Positions 49,357 through 63,082 are shown, counted from the stretch's first letter. The stretch is 64,000 bases of DNA from Lepus europaeus (GCF_033115175.1 NC_084842.1:32571549-32635548), one strand, 5' to 3'. A program made the numbers and translations. Notes: generated from the sequence alone by a model not told the origin.

Positions 49357-50310
49357 AATGCCTAAATACAGGAATTCAAGAAACAAAAATAAGGAAGACA
49401 GCAAGACTCCCCAAAAAAAACACAATAACATTTCAATATTATAATGTGAAGACAAAGAGATAGATGAAAGGCCTGAAATAGAAGTCCAGTAATCTCAGGA
49501 TTACTCAGAAGCAATGAGAAGCAAATTTATGAATTAAAGAAATTCATACATTACATGAATGAAAATTTTCCCTTCAGATTGTAACTTTTAAAAGAAATAA
49601 CAATGAAGTGTTGAAATGAGTAATTAAATGTGTCAAAAAAAAAAAATACAGTGAAAAGCCATAACAGACTTGGTGAGGCAGAAAACAGAATATCCAAAGC
49701 TAGATGAAAAGTCTTTAGAAATATTTCAGACCAATAAAGAAGAAGAAATTAGAAAAATTAAAGACAATGTTCAAAATTTATAGATTACTATCAAATGACC
49801 CAACATATGGGAATTGGGAGTTCCTGAATATGAGGAAAGAGAGACTGGATAATAAGGACTCTTCACTTAAATAATTAAAGAAATTTTCTCTAATTTGGAG
49901 AAAGAAAGGTAATTCCAAGTACATGAGGCACACAGAACTAACATACATGACCAGAAAAGATCTTCACCATGACACATTTTAGTTAAATTCCCAACAGTAA
50001 AATAAAGACAAGATTGTAAAATGTGCAAGAGAGAAATGCCAGATTACTTTCAGAGGACCTCCAACTAGAATTATAACTGATATCTCATAAGAAACCCTAC
50101 AGGCTAGGAGAGAAAGGAGAGACATAGTACAAGACTTAAAAGAAAAACTGTCAGTCCACAATACTGTACCCTGAAAAGCTGTCTTTTATGAATGAGGGTG
50201 AAATGACCTCCCATAATTAATAAATCAAAACAATTTGTCATCACTTGTCCAGTCTTACAAATGATGCTAAAGATGTGTTACACACAGAAACAGTCATCAT
50301 TATCAAAGCA
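49357..50310 (+). pseudogene. L1 ORF1 relic (ancient copy)
   Basis: Starts at ATGCCTAAATACAGGAATTC. Recognisable by order against the two younger ORF1s: the GAAGACA..AAGACTCCCC region, a coiled-coil stretch, a GGGAGTTCCTGAA segment (GVPE motif) near 49818, and CACCATGACACATTTTAG near 49966. The TGA at 49970-49972 lies at the same site as in the other two copies. Many other stops and indels. Confidence 0.78.
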
Positions 50311-50429
50311 TGTGAAGACAGAAAATCTTACAGTAAAAGTACAAAGGAAATCCAAAGCAAGCAATAGAAATATTTATAGAAAAGTGGAAGAACCAAGTCA
50401 TTACTTACCAGTAGTCACCTTAGATGTAA

Positions 50430-51002
<573 letters not shown>

Positions 51003-51745
51003 AAAAGATACAGACTGGCTGAATGAACTAAAAATAAGACTTATGTATTTGCTGCCTACAAGAAACACACCTCACTAACAAAGACACGCACAGATAGAAA
51101 GTGAAAGGATATAAAAAGACACTCTATGCTAATGGAAAGCAAAAAAGAGCGGCTATCGCCATCCTTATATTAGACTAAATAGACTTTAACACAAAAAATG
51201 TTAAAAGAGACATGAAGGGCACTATGGCATCATTAAGGGATCAATTAAACAGGAAGATGTGACTATAATAAATATATATGCACCCAATGTTAGGGTGCCT
51301 GGCTCACAAATGTTAATGGATATGAAGGAAGGCATAGAATCCAATACAATAGTAGTGGGGGACTTCAATACCCCACTTCCATCAATGAACAGATTAAGTA
51401 AGCACACACTCAACAAAGAAACAACAGAGCTAATCTAGACTGTAGACCAAAGTGATCTGACTCATATATACAAAGCCTTCATCCGCAGTTGCAGGATACA
51501 CATAATTTTCATCAGTGCATGGAACTTTCTATAGGATAAATCATATGTTAGGCCATAAAGTAAGTCTCAGCAAATTAAAAGAAGATGAAATCATACCATG
51601 TATCTGTTCTTAGCACATTGGAATGATGCTGGAAAATAGTAGCTTAAGAATTTCTAGAGGTATACAAACCACTAGATATTAAACACACTCCTGAATCAAC
51701 AGTGGGTCACATAATACATCAAAATAGAAATCAAAACATTTCTGG

Positions 51746-52066
51746 GGGCTGGTACCGTGGCTCAGGTTATTGCTCTGCCTGCAGTGCTGGCATCCCATAT
51801 GGGCACCAATTCTAGTCCCAGCTGCTCTTCTTCCAATACAGCTCTCTGCCGTGGCCTGGGAAAGCAGTATAAGATGGCCCAAGTCCTTGGACCCCTGCAC
51901 CTACATGGGAGACTGGGAAGAAGCATCTGGCTCCTGGCTTCGGATTGGTGCAGCTCCAACCATTGCAGCCATTTGGGGAGTGAACCAACGGAAGGAAGAC
52001 CTTTCTCTCTGTCTTTCCCTCTCACTGTCTGTAACTCTCTCAAATAAATACATAAAATCTTTAAAA
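51746..52066 (+). mobile_element. CSINE, single-B-box type
   Basis: Head GGGGCTGGTACCGTGGCTCA, GTTCTAGTCC-type B box, GTGAACCAACGGAAGGAAGA and tail AAATAAATACATAAAATC. Approximate duplication around catttctg / tatttcta. Lies in ORF2 of the ancient L1. Confidence 0.88.
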
Positions 52067-52154
52067 AAATATTTCTAGAAATGAATGAAGATGATAATAC
52101 AACATATCTAAACTTATGGGATATATCAAAAGCAGTGTTAAGAGGGAAATCTAG

Positions 52155-52480
52155 TGGGCTGGCACTATAGCATAGAGTAAAACCACTGTCTGCAGTGCTG
52201 GTTACCCATATGGGCACAAGTTTGACTCTTAACTGCTCTTCTTCTGGTCCAGTTCCCTGCCAATGCACCTGGGGTAGCAGTGGAAAATGCCCTAGGTAAT
52301 TGGGCCCCTGCATACACGTGAAAGACCTGGAAGAAGCTCATGGATTCTGGATTTGGATGGGCCTAGAGCTCTGGTCATTGCTTTCTTGGAATGAACAAGC
52401 AGATGGAAGATCAATCTCTATATAGCTCAGTGTGTGTGTGTCTGTTTAAGCCTTCCTTTCAAATAAATAATCTTTTAAAA
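52155..52480 (+). mobile_element. Older CSINE
   Basis: GTGGGCTGGCACTATAGCAT head, diverged B box (GTTTGACTC), (GT)n patch near 52429-52441 and AAATAAATAATC tail. The 11-bp duplication aagagggaaat lies at 52140-52150 and 52481-52491. Confidence 0.87.
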
Positions 52481-53883
52481 AAGAGGGAAATTTTAGCAAT
52501 TTCTACCTACATCAAGAAATTGGAAAGGCATCAAATATATTAGTTATCAATGCATCTCAAGGACCTACAACAAAAACCAAATCGTAGATTATCAGGGGGA
52601 AATGATTAAAATTAGAAAAAATAAAATCTGAACCAAAAAGAACCATGCAAAACATCAAATAAGTGAAGAGCTAATGCTAATTTTTTGAAAAAAATTTGAT
52701 ACAATATTGGCCCAAAAAACTAAAAAAAAATAAGGGAGATGATCCAAATTAATAAAGTGAGAGATGAATAAGGAGTTGTAACAATACCACATAATTATCA
52801 GGAATTTCTATAAAGATCTATATGCCAATTAGTTGGAAAATCTAGAAGACATGGATGGTTTACTGGACAAATCTCTCTAAATAGTCATGAAAAAATAGAA
52901 AATCTAAATAAATCATTAACCAACTCAGATTAAACCAGTAATATGGACCCTCATAACAAAGCAAAGCATCACTGCTGAATTCTACTTGAGTTTTTAGGAA
53001 TTAATTCCATTTCTTCTCAAGCTATTCAAAACTGAAAGTGCGTAAATCCTCCCAAAATCCTTCTATGAGGCCAAAATCACCTTAATTACAAACCAGTAAA
53101 AATACAACAAAAAAATGAACTATAGATCAATACCAGTGATGAACCTTGATGCAAAAATCTTCTACCAAATACTAGCTAATTGAATCCAATGACACAAAAG
53201 AAAGGTAATTCACCCTAACCAAGTGTGATTTATCCCTGGTCTGCAGGGATGGTTCAAAATATGAAAATTAATATGTGATACATCACATTAACAAACTGAA
53301 GAAAAAAAACCCACATGATTCTCCCAATAGGTGCAGACAAAACATTTGATAAAATACATCATCCTTTCATGATAAAAATCTTAAGCATATTGGGTATAGC
53401 AAGAACATTCCTTAACACAATCAAGACGATTTATGACAAACAGCCAGCATCATATTGAAGGAGAAAAATTGACAGCATTTTTGCTAAGATCTGAACAAGA
53501 CAACAATGCCCATCTTCACATTACTATTCAATATATTTCTGTAAGTTTTAGCTACAGCCATAATGCAAGAAAAAGAAAACAAAAGGATACAAATTTAATG
53601 GAGAAGACAAAATATCCCTGTTTGCAGATGACATGACTCTATATATAAGGGAACCAATAGACTCCACTAAGTGACTATTGGAATTCATATGAGAGTTTGT
53701 TAAAGTTTCAAGATATAAATCAACACACAAAAATCAACAGCCTTTGTATACACATATAATGCCATGAATGAGAAAGGACTTGTAGGATCATCCATTCACA
53801 ACAGCTACAAAAAAATCCAAATACCAAGGTAGTGAAAGACCTCTAATATTTTATAATTTACATCACAAAGAAAAAAAGAGAGA

Positions 53884-54188
53884 GGACAGAGCTGTGGTGC
53901 AGTGGGTTAAAGCCCTGGCCTGAAGTGCCGGCATCCCATATGAGTGCCAGTTCTAGTCCTGGCTGCTCCTCTTCTGATCCAGCTCTCGTTATGGCCTAGG
54001 AAAGCAGTGAAGATGGCCCAAGTCCTTGGGCCCTGCACCCATGTGGGAGATCCAGAAACTCCTGACTTAGGATTGGCATAGCTCCAGCCATTGTGGCCAT
54101 TTGGGGAGTGAACCAGTGGACTGAAGACCTCTCTCTGTCTCTACCCCTCTCTTTAACTCTATCTCTCAAATAAATAAAATAAATCTTT
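53884..54188 (+). mobile_element. CSINE, single-B-box type
   Basis: GACAGAGCTGTGGTGCAGTG head, GTTCTAGTCCTGGCTGCTCC and AAATAAATAAAATAAATC tail. Flanked by acaaagaaaa (53865-53874 and 54189-54198), with a few unassigned bases on the left. Confidence 0.86.
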
Positions 54189-55416
54189 ACAAAGAAAAGA
54201 AATGGAAAAAGACACCAAAAATGTTCATGGATTGGAAGAATTAATATAATCGAGACACCCACTTGGGATCCCAATCAAAATTTCAACATTCCTCTCAGAT
54301 TATAAAATGTATGTTAACATTTATATGGAAACACAAGATACTTGGAATATCTAAAACAATCTTAAGCAACACAAACAAAGCCAGAGGCTTAAAACTATGA
54401 GATATCAAGACATGTGCCTGGAACTGGCACAAAAACAGACATGTAGAGCAATGGAACAAAAATCCCAGAAATTAATTCATGATTTTACAACCAACTAATA
54501 TTTGACAAAGGGGTTTAAATCATTCCCTGGTGAAAGGCAGTCTTTTCAACAAATGGTGCTGGGTAAATTGTATCTTGACATGCAGAAACATAAACAAGAA
54601 CCCTACCTTACATGTTATAAAAATGTCAATTCAAAATGGGTCAAGGATCTAATTAAACAACCATATACCATTAAAGTACTAGAAGAGAACACTGGCGAAA
54701 CTTTGCAACACATTGACATGGGCAAAGACTTCTTGGAAATGACACCTGTAGCACAGGCAATCAAAGCCAAAATAGACGAATGGGATTGCATCAAGATAAA
54801 GAGTCTTCTTCTCTGCAAAGGAAACACACAACAAAGAGAAAAGGCAACTGACAGAACTGTAGAAAATATTTGCAAGCCATGCTACTGATAAAGGATTAAT
54901 ATCCAGAATCCATCAAAAGCTCAAGGAACTCTACAACAATAAAATAAATGATCCAGTTAAGAAATGGGGTAATGATATGAACGGATATTGTTTAAAAGAG
55001 GAAATCCAAATGGCCTACAGACACTTGAAAAAATGTTCAGCATCACTAGCACTCAGGAAATGCAAATCAAAACCACTATGAAGTTTCACTCAACCCAGTT
55101 AGAATGCTCTCATATAGAAATCAAGAAACAACAAACGCTGGCAAGAATGTGTGGGAAAGGGTAACTTAAACCACCATTGGTGGTAATGTTATGACTACAG
55201 ACATTGTGGAAGACAGTATGGAGATACCTCAGAAAGCTGAGAAAAGATATACAATATGAACCAGCCATCCCACTTCCTGGAATTTACCCAAATGAAGTGA
55301 AATCAGCATAGGAAAGCATTATCTATACTTTCATGATAATTACAGCTCAACTCACACTATTTAAATATGGAATCAATTCACATATCCATCAACTGAAAAT
55401 TGGATAAAGAAAATGT

Positions 55417-55417
<1 letters not shown>

Positions 55418-55504
<87 letters not shown>

Positions 55505-55520
55505 AATATATATATATATA
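55418..55520. repeat. Compound (TA)n-(CA)n-(TA)n microsatellite
   Basis: About 100 bp of alternating purine-pyrimidine sequence: TA-rich flanks around a central run of CA units (about 55456-55480). The whole tract can form hairpins and is expected to vary in length. Confidence 0.92.
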
Positions 55521-55593
55521 TTCCACACTGTGGAATACTATTCAGCTATAAAAAAAAATGAAATCCTATGTTTTACAATAAAATGGTTACACT

Positions 55594-55905
55594 GGGCCGG
55601 TGCTGTGGCTCACTTAGTTAATCCTCCATCTGCAGCACCAGCATCCCATATGGGCACTGGGTTCTAGTCCTGGTTGCTCCTCTTCCAGTCCAGCTCTCTG
55701 CTGTAGCTTGGGAGGGCAGTGGAGGATGGCCCAAGTGCTTGGGCACCTGTACCCGCATAGTAGACCAGGAAGAAGCACCTGGCTCCTGGCTTCGGATCGG
55801 CACAGCGCCAGCCATAGCGGCCATTCAGGGAGTGAACCAGCGGAAGGAAGAACTTTCTCTCTGTCTCTCTTTTTCACTGTCTATATCTCTACCTGCCAAA
55901 TTAAA
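55594..55905 (+). mobile_element. CSINE, intermediate type
   Basis: Head GGGCCGGTGCTGTGGCTCAC with GTTAATCCTCC as in the duplicated-B-box type. It has a single GGTTCTAGTCC and a CTGCCAAATTAAAAAAA tail. Duplication aaaatggtt at 55580-55588 and 55906-55914. Confidence 0.9.
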
Positions 55906-56029
55906 AAAATGGTTGCTTTCCCATGGTTAAATGGTTGTCCTTAGGTAGATGAAAAAATATATAAATATACCAAAGTTTGAAGCTATTGGGAAGCATGAGA
56001 AGGAGGCATAAACATGAAGAAAAGCAAGG

Positions 56030-56350
56030 GGGGAGGACAGTGATGTGGCAAAGTGGGCTAAGCCTCCACATAGTGCCAGCATCCCATATGTATGCTAGTT
56101 AGAGTCCCAGTGCTTATCTTCAAATCCAGCTCTTTGTTATTGCCTGGGAAAGCAGAATATGGCCCAAGTGCTTGGGCCCCTCCACCTGTGTGGGATACAT
56201 GGAAGAAGCTCCTGGCTCCTGGCTCCTGATTGGCCCAGCTCTGGCCATTGCAGCCATTTAGGAAGTTAACCAGTGGATAGAAGACGTTTCTTTCGGTCTC
56301 TCCCTCTCTCTGTAACTGTACATCTCAAATAAATAAATAAAATCTTTAAA
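56030..56350 (+). mobile_element. CSINE, single-B-box type
   Basis: GGACAGTGATGTGGCAAAGT head, GTTAGAGTCCCAG B-box region, a local GGCTCCTGGCTCCTGGCTCC triplication in the core, tail AAATAAATAAATAAAATC. The 10-bp duplication aaaagcaagg lies at 56020-56029 and 56351-56360. Confidence 0.9.
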
Positions 56351-56470
56351 AAAAGCAAGGTGGAATACCATAATGTTGGACTGGAATTAGAAATAACTAT
56401 TAAAGTTTGAATACAAAATACCTAAATATATTATCTACTTTAAATATAATTAAATATAAATATGTTCTAT

Positions 56471-56744
56471 GTAATGTAACATACATAATAGATGTGTGTG
56501 TGTATTGTTGAACCAAGAAATGGCCATTTTTCTATTGAGAAATTCTAGATGCAAAGACATTCTGGTATGAAACAGAAATACATGTAGTATGACAATATTA
56601 GTAACCAAATCAGGGTTCTTCTAAGAAAGAATTGATCACAGCAGTGGAATAGTTAAAATATTAGATATAATGGGGAAAGTAAGAGAAAGTAAGATAGGAA
56701 AGAGGAAGGAAGGAAGGCAAGGCAGGCAGCTTGTTCATATCAGA
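56471..56744. other. Unique DNA with purine-rich patch
   Basis: A GGAAGGAAGGCAAGGCAGGC stretch near 56707 is the only landmark. Confidence 0.5.
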
Positions 56745-57035
56745 GACAGGTGTTTGGCATAGCTTATCAGATGTCCAAGTCCCACATGATAGTATGTGGG
56801 TTCAAGATCCGGCTCTGACTCATGACTTACCTTGCATTGTATGTAAACCCTGAAAGGCAATAGGGATGGCTCAAATAATTGGGTTTCTGCAACCCATGTG
56901 GAAGAACTGGATTGAATTTTGGGACTGTGCTTCTGGCTCCCAGCTTCATCCTGGATAAGCCTCAGTTACTGGGGACATTTGGGGAGCAAAACAGTGGATG
57001 GAGCTCTCTGTTTCTCAGCCTCTCAAAAGAATAAC
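56745..57035 (+). mobile_element. Old CSINE
   Basis: GTTTGGCATAGCTTATCAG head relic, GTTCAAGATCCGG B-box region, CCATGTGGAAGAACTGGATT and ATTTGGGGAGCAAAACAG. Poor tail. Confidence 0.72.
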
Positions 57036-57622
57036 TTAGATTAAGTTAAATATAATAATAGAATCATTTCAAATTACATTCGCTGTCCAAATATAACAAA
57101 GAAACATCAAATTAAACCTGTTAATGAACCAATAGTCCACTGAAGAACATAAGAAAATCTGTGTCCAGGTGGATAACAAACAAATGGATGCAGATAGAAA
57201 GGAAATCACTTAATAGAATGCCAATCAGTAAATATGGAAGGAATATCAGCACTGCAGAGTAATAATTGAAATAATTGAGAAAATCATCATCAAATATTGC
57301 TAAAGATGTTTAGTGAAAGTAGAAAATTATAACGTAAAGTTACTTATTACTGATTGCTGATTGATTGTATAAAACTAGTAACAACAGTACGAAAGACTTG
57401 GTTGACAATTCTTAACCAAATTAGTCATGTTGCTGTCACTGATAGGACTCCCTGACAAAGTGTTCCTTATTCCATGATGCACTAAAGGCAGAGAATTACT
57501 GCTGTGATATCCCTGTTACACAAATGGAAGCTTTGCTCTATAAAATACTTTGTAAGTATGACCTTCAGATCTTAACAACATCTGAAGACATCCAAAAGGA
57601 TTAAAAACAACAGATACCTGCT
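57036..57622. other. Unassigned AT-rich DNA
   Basis: No clear repeat, gene or RNA feature. Confidence 0.5.
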
Positions 57623-57641
57623 AAAATATTATACAAAAGTC

Positions 57642-59239
57642 CCTCTGGGACTGACTTAATTCACTCAGCATGATGTTTTCCAGATTCCTCCATTTTGTTG
57701 CAAATGACCGGATTTCATTGTTTTTTACTGCTGTATAGTATTCTATAGAGTACATGTCCCATAATTTCTTTATCCAGTCTACTATTGATGGGCATCTGGG
57801 TTGGTTCCAAGTCTTAGCTATTGTGAATGAGCTGCAATAAACATTAAGGTGCACACAGCTTTTTTGTTTGCCAATTTAATTTCCTCTGGGTAAATTCTAA
57901 GGAGTGGGATGGCTGGGTTGTATGCTCGGGTAATATTCAGGTTTCTGAGGAATCTCCAGACTGGCTTCCATAGTGGCTTTAAATATCATATGTTCTCCCT
58001 GATCGGTGACAACTGAGCACCAAAAAGGAAACCTGTTGAAATGAAATGGACACTATGGGAAACAGTGACTTGATCAGCCCTTGTCCTGACTGTTGATGTA
58101 CAGTTTAATACTTTATCCATTTTAGTGGTTTTTTTTTTTGTTCTACTTAATACTATTGGTTGAACTCTATAATTAACACACAATTATTCTTAGGTGTTGA
58201 AATTTAACTGAAAAATGATCCCTGTTAAATATAAGAGTGGGAATAAGGGAGGGAGGAGATGTACAATTTGGGACATGCTTAAGCTGACTTGCCCCAAATG
58301 GTGGAGTTAGAAATGTGCCAAGGGATTCCAATACAATCCCATCAAGGTGCATTGTACCAATGCCATCTCACTAGTCCAAGTGATCAATTTCAGTTCACAA
58401 CTGATCACACTGATAGGTCTAAGAGTCAAAGGGATCACATAAATAAGACTAGTGTCTGTGAAAACTAACTGATAGAATAAAAAAGGGAGAGAAGGATCCA
58501 ACATGGGAAGTGGGATACACAGCAGACTCATAGAATGGCAGATGTTCTAAATAGCACTCTGGCCTCAGAATCAGCCCTTAAGGCATTCGGATCCAGCTAA
58601 AAATCCCATGAGAGTATTTCAGGCATGGAAAGCCAAGGCACTCTGGCAAAAAAACAAACAAAAACAAAACAAAACAAAACAAAACACCTGAATGAAAGAT
58701 CTCTGTGAGTGAGATCCCAGTGAAAAGAATGGACCATCCAAGAAGGAGGTACCTTTCTCTGAAGGGAGGAGTGAACTTCCACTTCGGCTATGACCTTGTC
58801 TAAATAAGATCGAAGTCAGCGAACTCAAAAGGCTTCCATAGCCTTAGCAACTCATGACTAGAGCCTAGAGAGATTACTGACACCACAAACAAGAGTGTCA
58901 AATTGTTAAGTCAACAACAGGAGTCACTGTGTACTTACTCCTCATGTAGGATCTCTGTCCTTAATGTGTTGTTCAATGTCAATTAATGCTATAACTAATA
59001 CTGAAACAGTATTTTACACTTTATATTCTGTGTTGGTGCAAACTGATGAAATCTTTACTTAATATATATTAAATTGATCTTCTGTATATAAAGATAATTG
59101 AAAATGAATCTTGACGTGAATTGAAGGGGGGAGGGAGCGGGAGATGGGAGGGTTGCAGATGGGAGGGAAGTTATGGGGGGGGTGATTGTAATCCATAAAC
59201 TGTACTTTGGAAATTTATATTTACTAAATAAAAGTTAAA
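57642..59239 (+). mobile_element. L1 with 5' inversion (twin priming)
   Basis: 57642-57978 is antisense and covers the last ~340 bp of ORF2. From 57979 (AAATATCATATGTTCTCC) the element is sense and runs through the complete 3' UTR to AAATAAAAG and an A-tail. In the L1 map the two parts are directly adjacent, so the inversion lost almost nothing. The 19-bp duplication aaaatattatacaaaagtc / aaaatattatgcaaaagtc (57623-57641, 59240-59258) has one mismatch and proves a single insertion. No coding capacity. Confidence 0.93.
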
Positions 59240-59258
59240 AAAATATTATGCAAAAGTC

Positions 59259-59562
59259 AAAGGAAGCTCAGAGAAAGCAAGAGTGCCTCCATATTAGGGC
59301 TTATAAAATTTTTACCACACTCTATATTTAGCTTTTCTCCATTTGTAATATTTAAGTTTGTAAGATATTCAATACTTAAACACAAAATGGATTTCTTATT
59401 TTGAACTCTTCACAATTTACTACACTTTGGTATTATTTTTACAACATCCTTACGTGATTGCTTCATTCATTTCAGTAGATCCACTAAAACAACCAAACTA
59501 TTTGAAGCTACAAATGTTTATTTTCAGCATTGACCATAAAAGGATGTGTATCACTTTATATT
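59259..59562. other. Unique AT-rich DNA
   Basis: Nothing recognisable. Confidence 0.5.
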
Positions 59563-59887
59563 TTTTAAAAAAAATTGTTTTGTTTATTTAAAGGCACAGT
59601 GACACAGAGAGAAGGTGAGGCAGAGAAAGAGAGTTTTCAATCCACTGATTAGTTCTCCAAATGGCCACAACCTCTAGAGATAGGCCAGGACAAAGTCAGG
59701 AGCCAGGAACTCCATCCTACCCTCGTATGTGTGTGGCAGGGACCCAAATAATTGGGCCATCTACTGATTCTCTAGGAGCACAGTAGAGAGCTCTATCAGA
59801 AGCAGGGCAGTTGAGACTGAAACCGGCTTTCCAATATAGAATGTGATATTGGAAGCTGAGCCTTAACCTGCTATGCCACAGCACTGT
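59563..59887 (-). mobile_element. Old CSINE, antisense
   Basis: TTTATTTAAAGGCACAGTGA at the tail side, CAGGAGCCAGGAACTCCATC in the core, B-box complement near 59820 and CTATGCCACAGCACTG at the head. Confidence 0.83.
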
Positions 59888-60044
59888 ATCCCATCTATTG
59901 TTTTAAACATCAATAATGAAAGCTTAGTAAACTGTTAGATAAACATGATGTCTAGGAAAGTGTTTTACTTAGCAATTAATTTCAAATAGTTCGAATTGCT
60001 TTGATCACATCTTCTTGATTTCAAATAAAATTTTATATACTTTT

Positions 60045-60353
60045 CAAAAAGATTTATTTATTTATTTAAAAGGCATAGTTATAGAGAGGCAGAGAGAGAG
60101 AGAGAGAGAGAGGTTTTGCATCTTCTGGTTCACTCCGCAAGGGGCTAGAATGGCTGGAGCAGGGTCTACTGGAAGCCAGGAGCTTCTTTCAGGTCCCCAA
60201 TGTGGGTGCAGGGTCCCAAGGACTCAGGCCAACTTCTACTGCTTTCCCAGGCTACAGTAGAGTTGGATAGGCAATGGAACAGGCAGGGCTGGAACTAGGA
60301 TGGGATGCTGGCACTGCAGGTGGCAGCTTTACCTGTTATGCAACAGAGCTGAC
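60045..60353 (-). mobile_element. CSINE, antisense
   Basis: AAGATTTATTTATTTATTT tail complement, a (GA)n run at 60089-60111, GGGCTGGAACTAGGATGGGA B-box region complement, and TTATGCAACAGAGCTGACCC head complement. Confidence 0.86.
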
Positions 60354-62290
60354 CCCTACAAATATATCTTATTCATTTTTCTTAATATTCTATAGACAGA
60401 GGACAGACTATGTTTACCATCAACTAATGGTGTAAAATTTTGTGAAAATTCATATAAGCACACCTATGTATAACATGGATATGTGTTTCCTTGTTTTAAA
60501 TATGTATATATATATATATATTACTCATATAAGTTTTATAACATTATGAAATGTATTTAGATGTTCTAAATCATTGTTTATTATTTTTACCCCTAAGCAA
60601 ACAATAAGAACATTATCCTAAGGTCTATAATACCATTTTATTTTTTATTTCCATATTTTATAAAACTAATATACTTTATACATTAAAGATAAATATTTTG
60701 GCTGCCCTGACACTGAAGTTATATATTTTTTTCATTTGTGTATATATGTATCAAATCTTAGTTGTAGAACATTTTTTTCTGCTACATGTTAGTATTTTGT
60801 TCTTCCCTTTTTGATGGGAAAGACCTGATATAATATCAAAGATTCAGAAGCAATTTATCTTCTTTGAACAACCAAGGTGAATTTTGCTGCCTGCTCCTGA
60901 ATCAAGGAGAAAAAGTGAAGTAAAATATTAACCTGTAAATATAATATCTGTCTTGAAATGACAACTTAATACATATATTTTCATTTCCTATCTAGGAACA
61001 AATCCTGATATTATCAATATAGAAACAGAGAACTAAGGAAGGTTCAGCAACCTGTTAATTAAATATCTATTCTGTAGGTATTTTTGATAAAATTATGTAA
61101 AGGGTTATATATAAACTTGCTCTAGTACAATAAATATACTACAGAGAATTAGCAAACCTGCTACTGTGAGGGAAATTAAAGTACTGAGCTTTTAAAGAAG
61201 TTATGAAAATTTGTATTTTACATAGTATTAGATAGTCTATTTTGATCCTTGAAACAATATCAAAATATATTAAAGCAATAGTAGGTCCAATATACCTCAA
61301 ACATAATTTTTCTTAAATTTATTGCATTAAATGGAATAACCTACTCTATTAAATTTCCTCCATGGATATAGAAATTGAATTACTTGATACTATGGAGTTC
61401 ACACACAGGATATTTTTAAGCTTTTCATTTAATTATTTTTTCAGTGTACTTTTCAAAAACAGAAATGAAGTAGAAATAATTATTTTGCTTTCACTGAATT
61501 TCGTTAATCTAAACATATAAATTGTGCCTATGAAGCAATGTCTGCTTGCATACTGCTTAAATTTCTGCATAATTAAATTACAATCTTTGGTAGAATGCTG
61601 TCTCAGAAAATTATTTGCCTTACTATAAATAACTGTAGCTTCTGAAACAGCCTTTAAAGGGGATTGTCTTAGTTGGAAGCTACTTTTTTTGTTAGAATAA
61701 TTAACCTTTCCGCCTACTTATCACATACATAGACAATAAGTGAAGTCTATTATCCAACTCGGGATAAATAATAATCCAAGAAATATTTTGTTTCTGAGAA
61801 AAGCACTTTTTGGTTTTCATTTAATTTTAGTGAAAACAACTGAATTTTACATTAACTGACATAACTTTCCATCCCTTTTCTTTTCTCAATCTTAGCACTA
61901 CCCTTTGTTTTCACAACAAAATAACTAGCACTTTTAAAGAATAAGAATGAATCTGTGATTTAAATAGGAATGGCTACACCAGAGAAAACTGAGTTTAAAC
62001 AATGCTACTTATAAGCAAAAGAATGGATACCTTACTGAGATGGAGTTTCTTTTATTTATTTTAAAACTATTAGCAACATTTATATTTCTTACAATGCTAT
62101 GAAAGGAATCTAAAAATTCTTTACATAAATTATTTTTATGCTTGCTATATCTAAACCTTCTAAATTCCTTATATGCATATTTTTAGATTTCAAATATTTT
62201 AGCATCAGCACCTATCTTAAAAAATGAGAACCTTAAATTCTTGTTCACATGAGCTTTATCAACATTTATACATACATTGAAAGTGATAAG
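60354..62290. other. Longest repeat-poor stretch of the window
   Basis: About 1.9 kb with no recognisable SINE or L1. A (TA)n run sits at about 60505-60520. Around 61550-61800 there is a cluster of AT-rich motifs including CTATAAATAA (61623-61632), which fits the MEF2 consensus, and ATAATTAAATTA (near 61569). No coding frame is convincing. Conservation cannot be judged here. Confidence 0.4.
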
Positions 62291-62605
62291 GGGCCAGCAT
62301 TGTGGTATAGTGTGTTAAGCTTCCTCCTGCAATGTCAGCATCCCATATGGGCCCTGGTTCAAGTCCCAGTTGCTCCACTTCCAATACAGCTCCCTGCTAA
62401 TGATCCTGGGAAAGCAGCAGAAAATAGCCTGATGCTTGAGACACTGAATCCACATGGAGACCTGGATAAAGCTCCTGACTTCAGCCTGTTCTAGCCCTAC
62501 CCATTGCAGCCATTCAGGTAGTAACCCAGTATTAGGAAGAACTATCACTCCCTCAGTTTCTCTCTCTCCTACTACGTTTTTCTAACAAATAAAATTTTTA
62601 AAATG
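62291..62605 (+). mobile_element. CSINE, single-B-box type
   Basis: GGGGCCAGCATTGTGGTATA head, GTTCAAGTCCCAGTTGCTCC B box, moderately diverged core, tail ACAAATAAAATTTTTAAAA. Confidence 0.86.
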
Positions 62606-62752
62606 TAAAACTTCAACATATTTTTAAGATTTTAAAATACCTTTCATAGTGTTTGAATAAACATGTTAAAAAAGTAAACTTTCATGAAAAAAACACTTTA
62701 AAACAAAATAAGATCTAGAATAAAGATACTTGTTTGCTGTTTAGAAACCTTT

Positions 62753-63015
62753 TAGGGCCCGCATTTAGTTAGTGACTAAGACTGGAGTTTAAGATGTCTG
62801 CATCTCACATTGAAGTATCTGAGTTAAATATGTAACTTATCTCCTGCTAATGCAGTCCCTGGGAGGCAATGGTGATGGCTCAAGAAATTAGATCTCTGCC
62901 AATCACATGGAAGACCTAGACTGTATTCCTGGCTCTTGCATCATCTTTTCCTATTTGCAATGGCTATGCACATTTTGGGAGTGAAACAGCAGATAGATCT
63001 TTCTCCCTGCAAAAA
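62753..63015 (+). mobile_element. Old CSINE
   Basis: Diverged copy with CTGCATCTCACATTGAAGTA, CTCCTGCTAATGCAGTCCCT, ACATGGAAGACCTAGACTG and TTTTGGGAGTGAAACAGCAG. Short A-rich end. Confidence 0.72.
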
Positions 63016-63082
63016 AATGTTTAAATTAAAGAAAAAATTTATGAAAATAGAGCAGAATGTCTTCTATTATCAGAAGTGTTTC

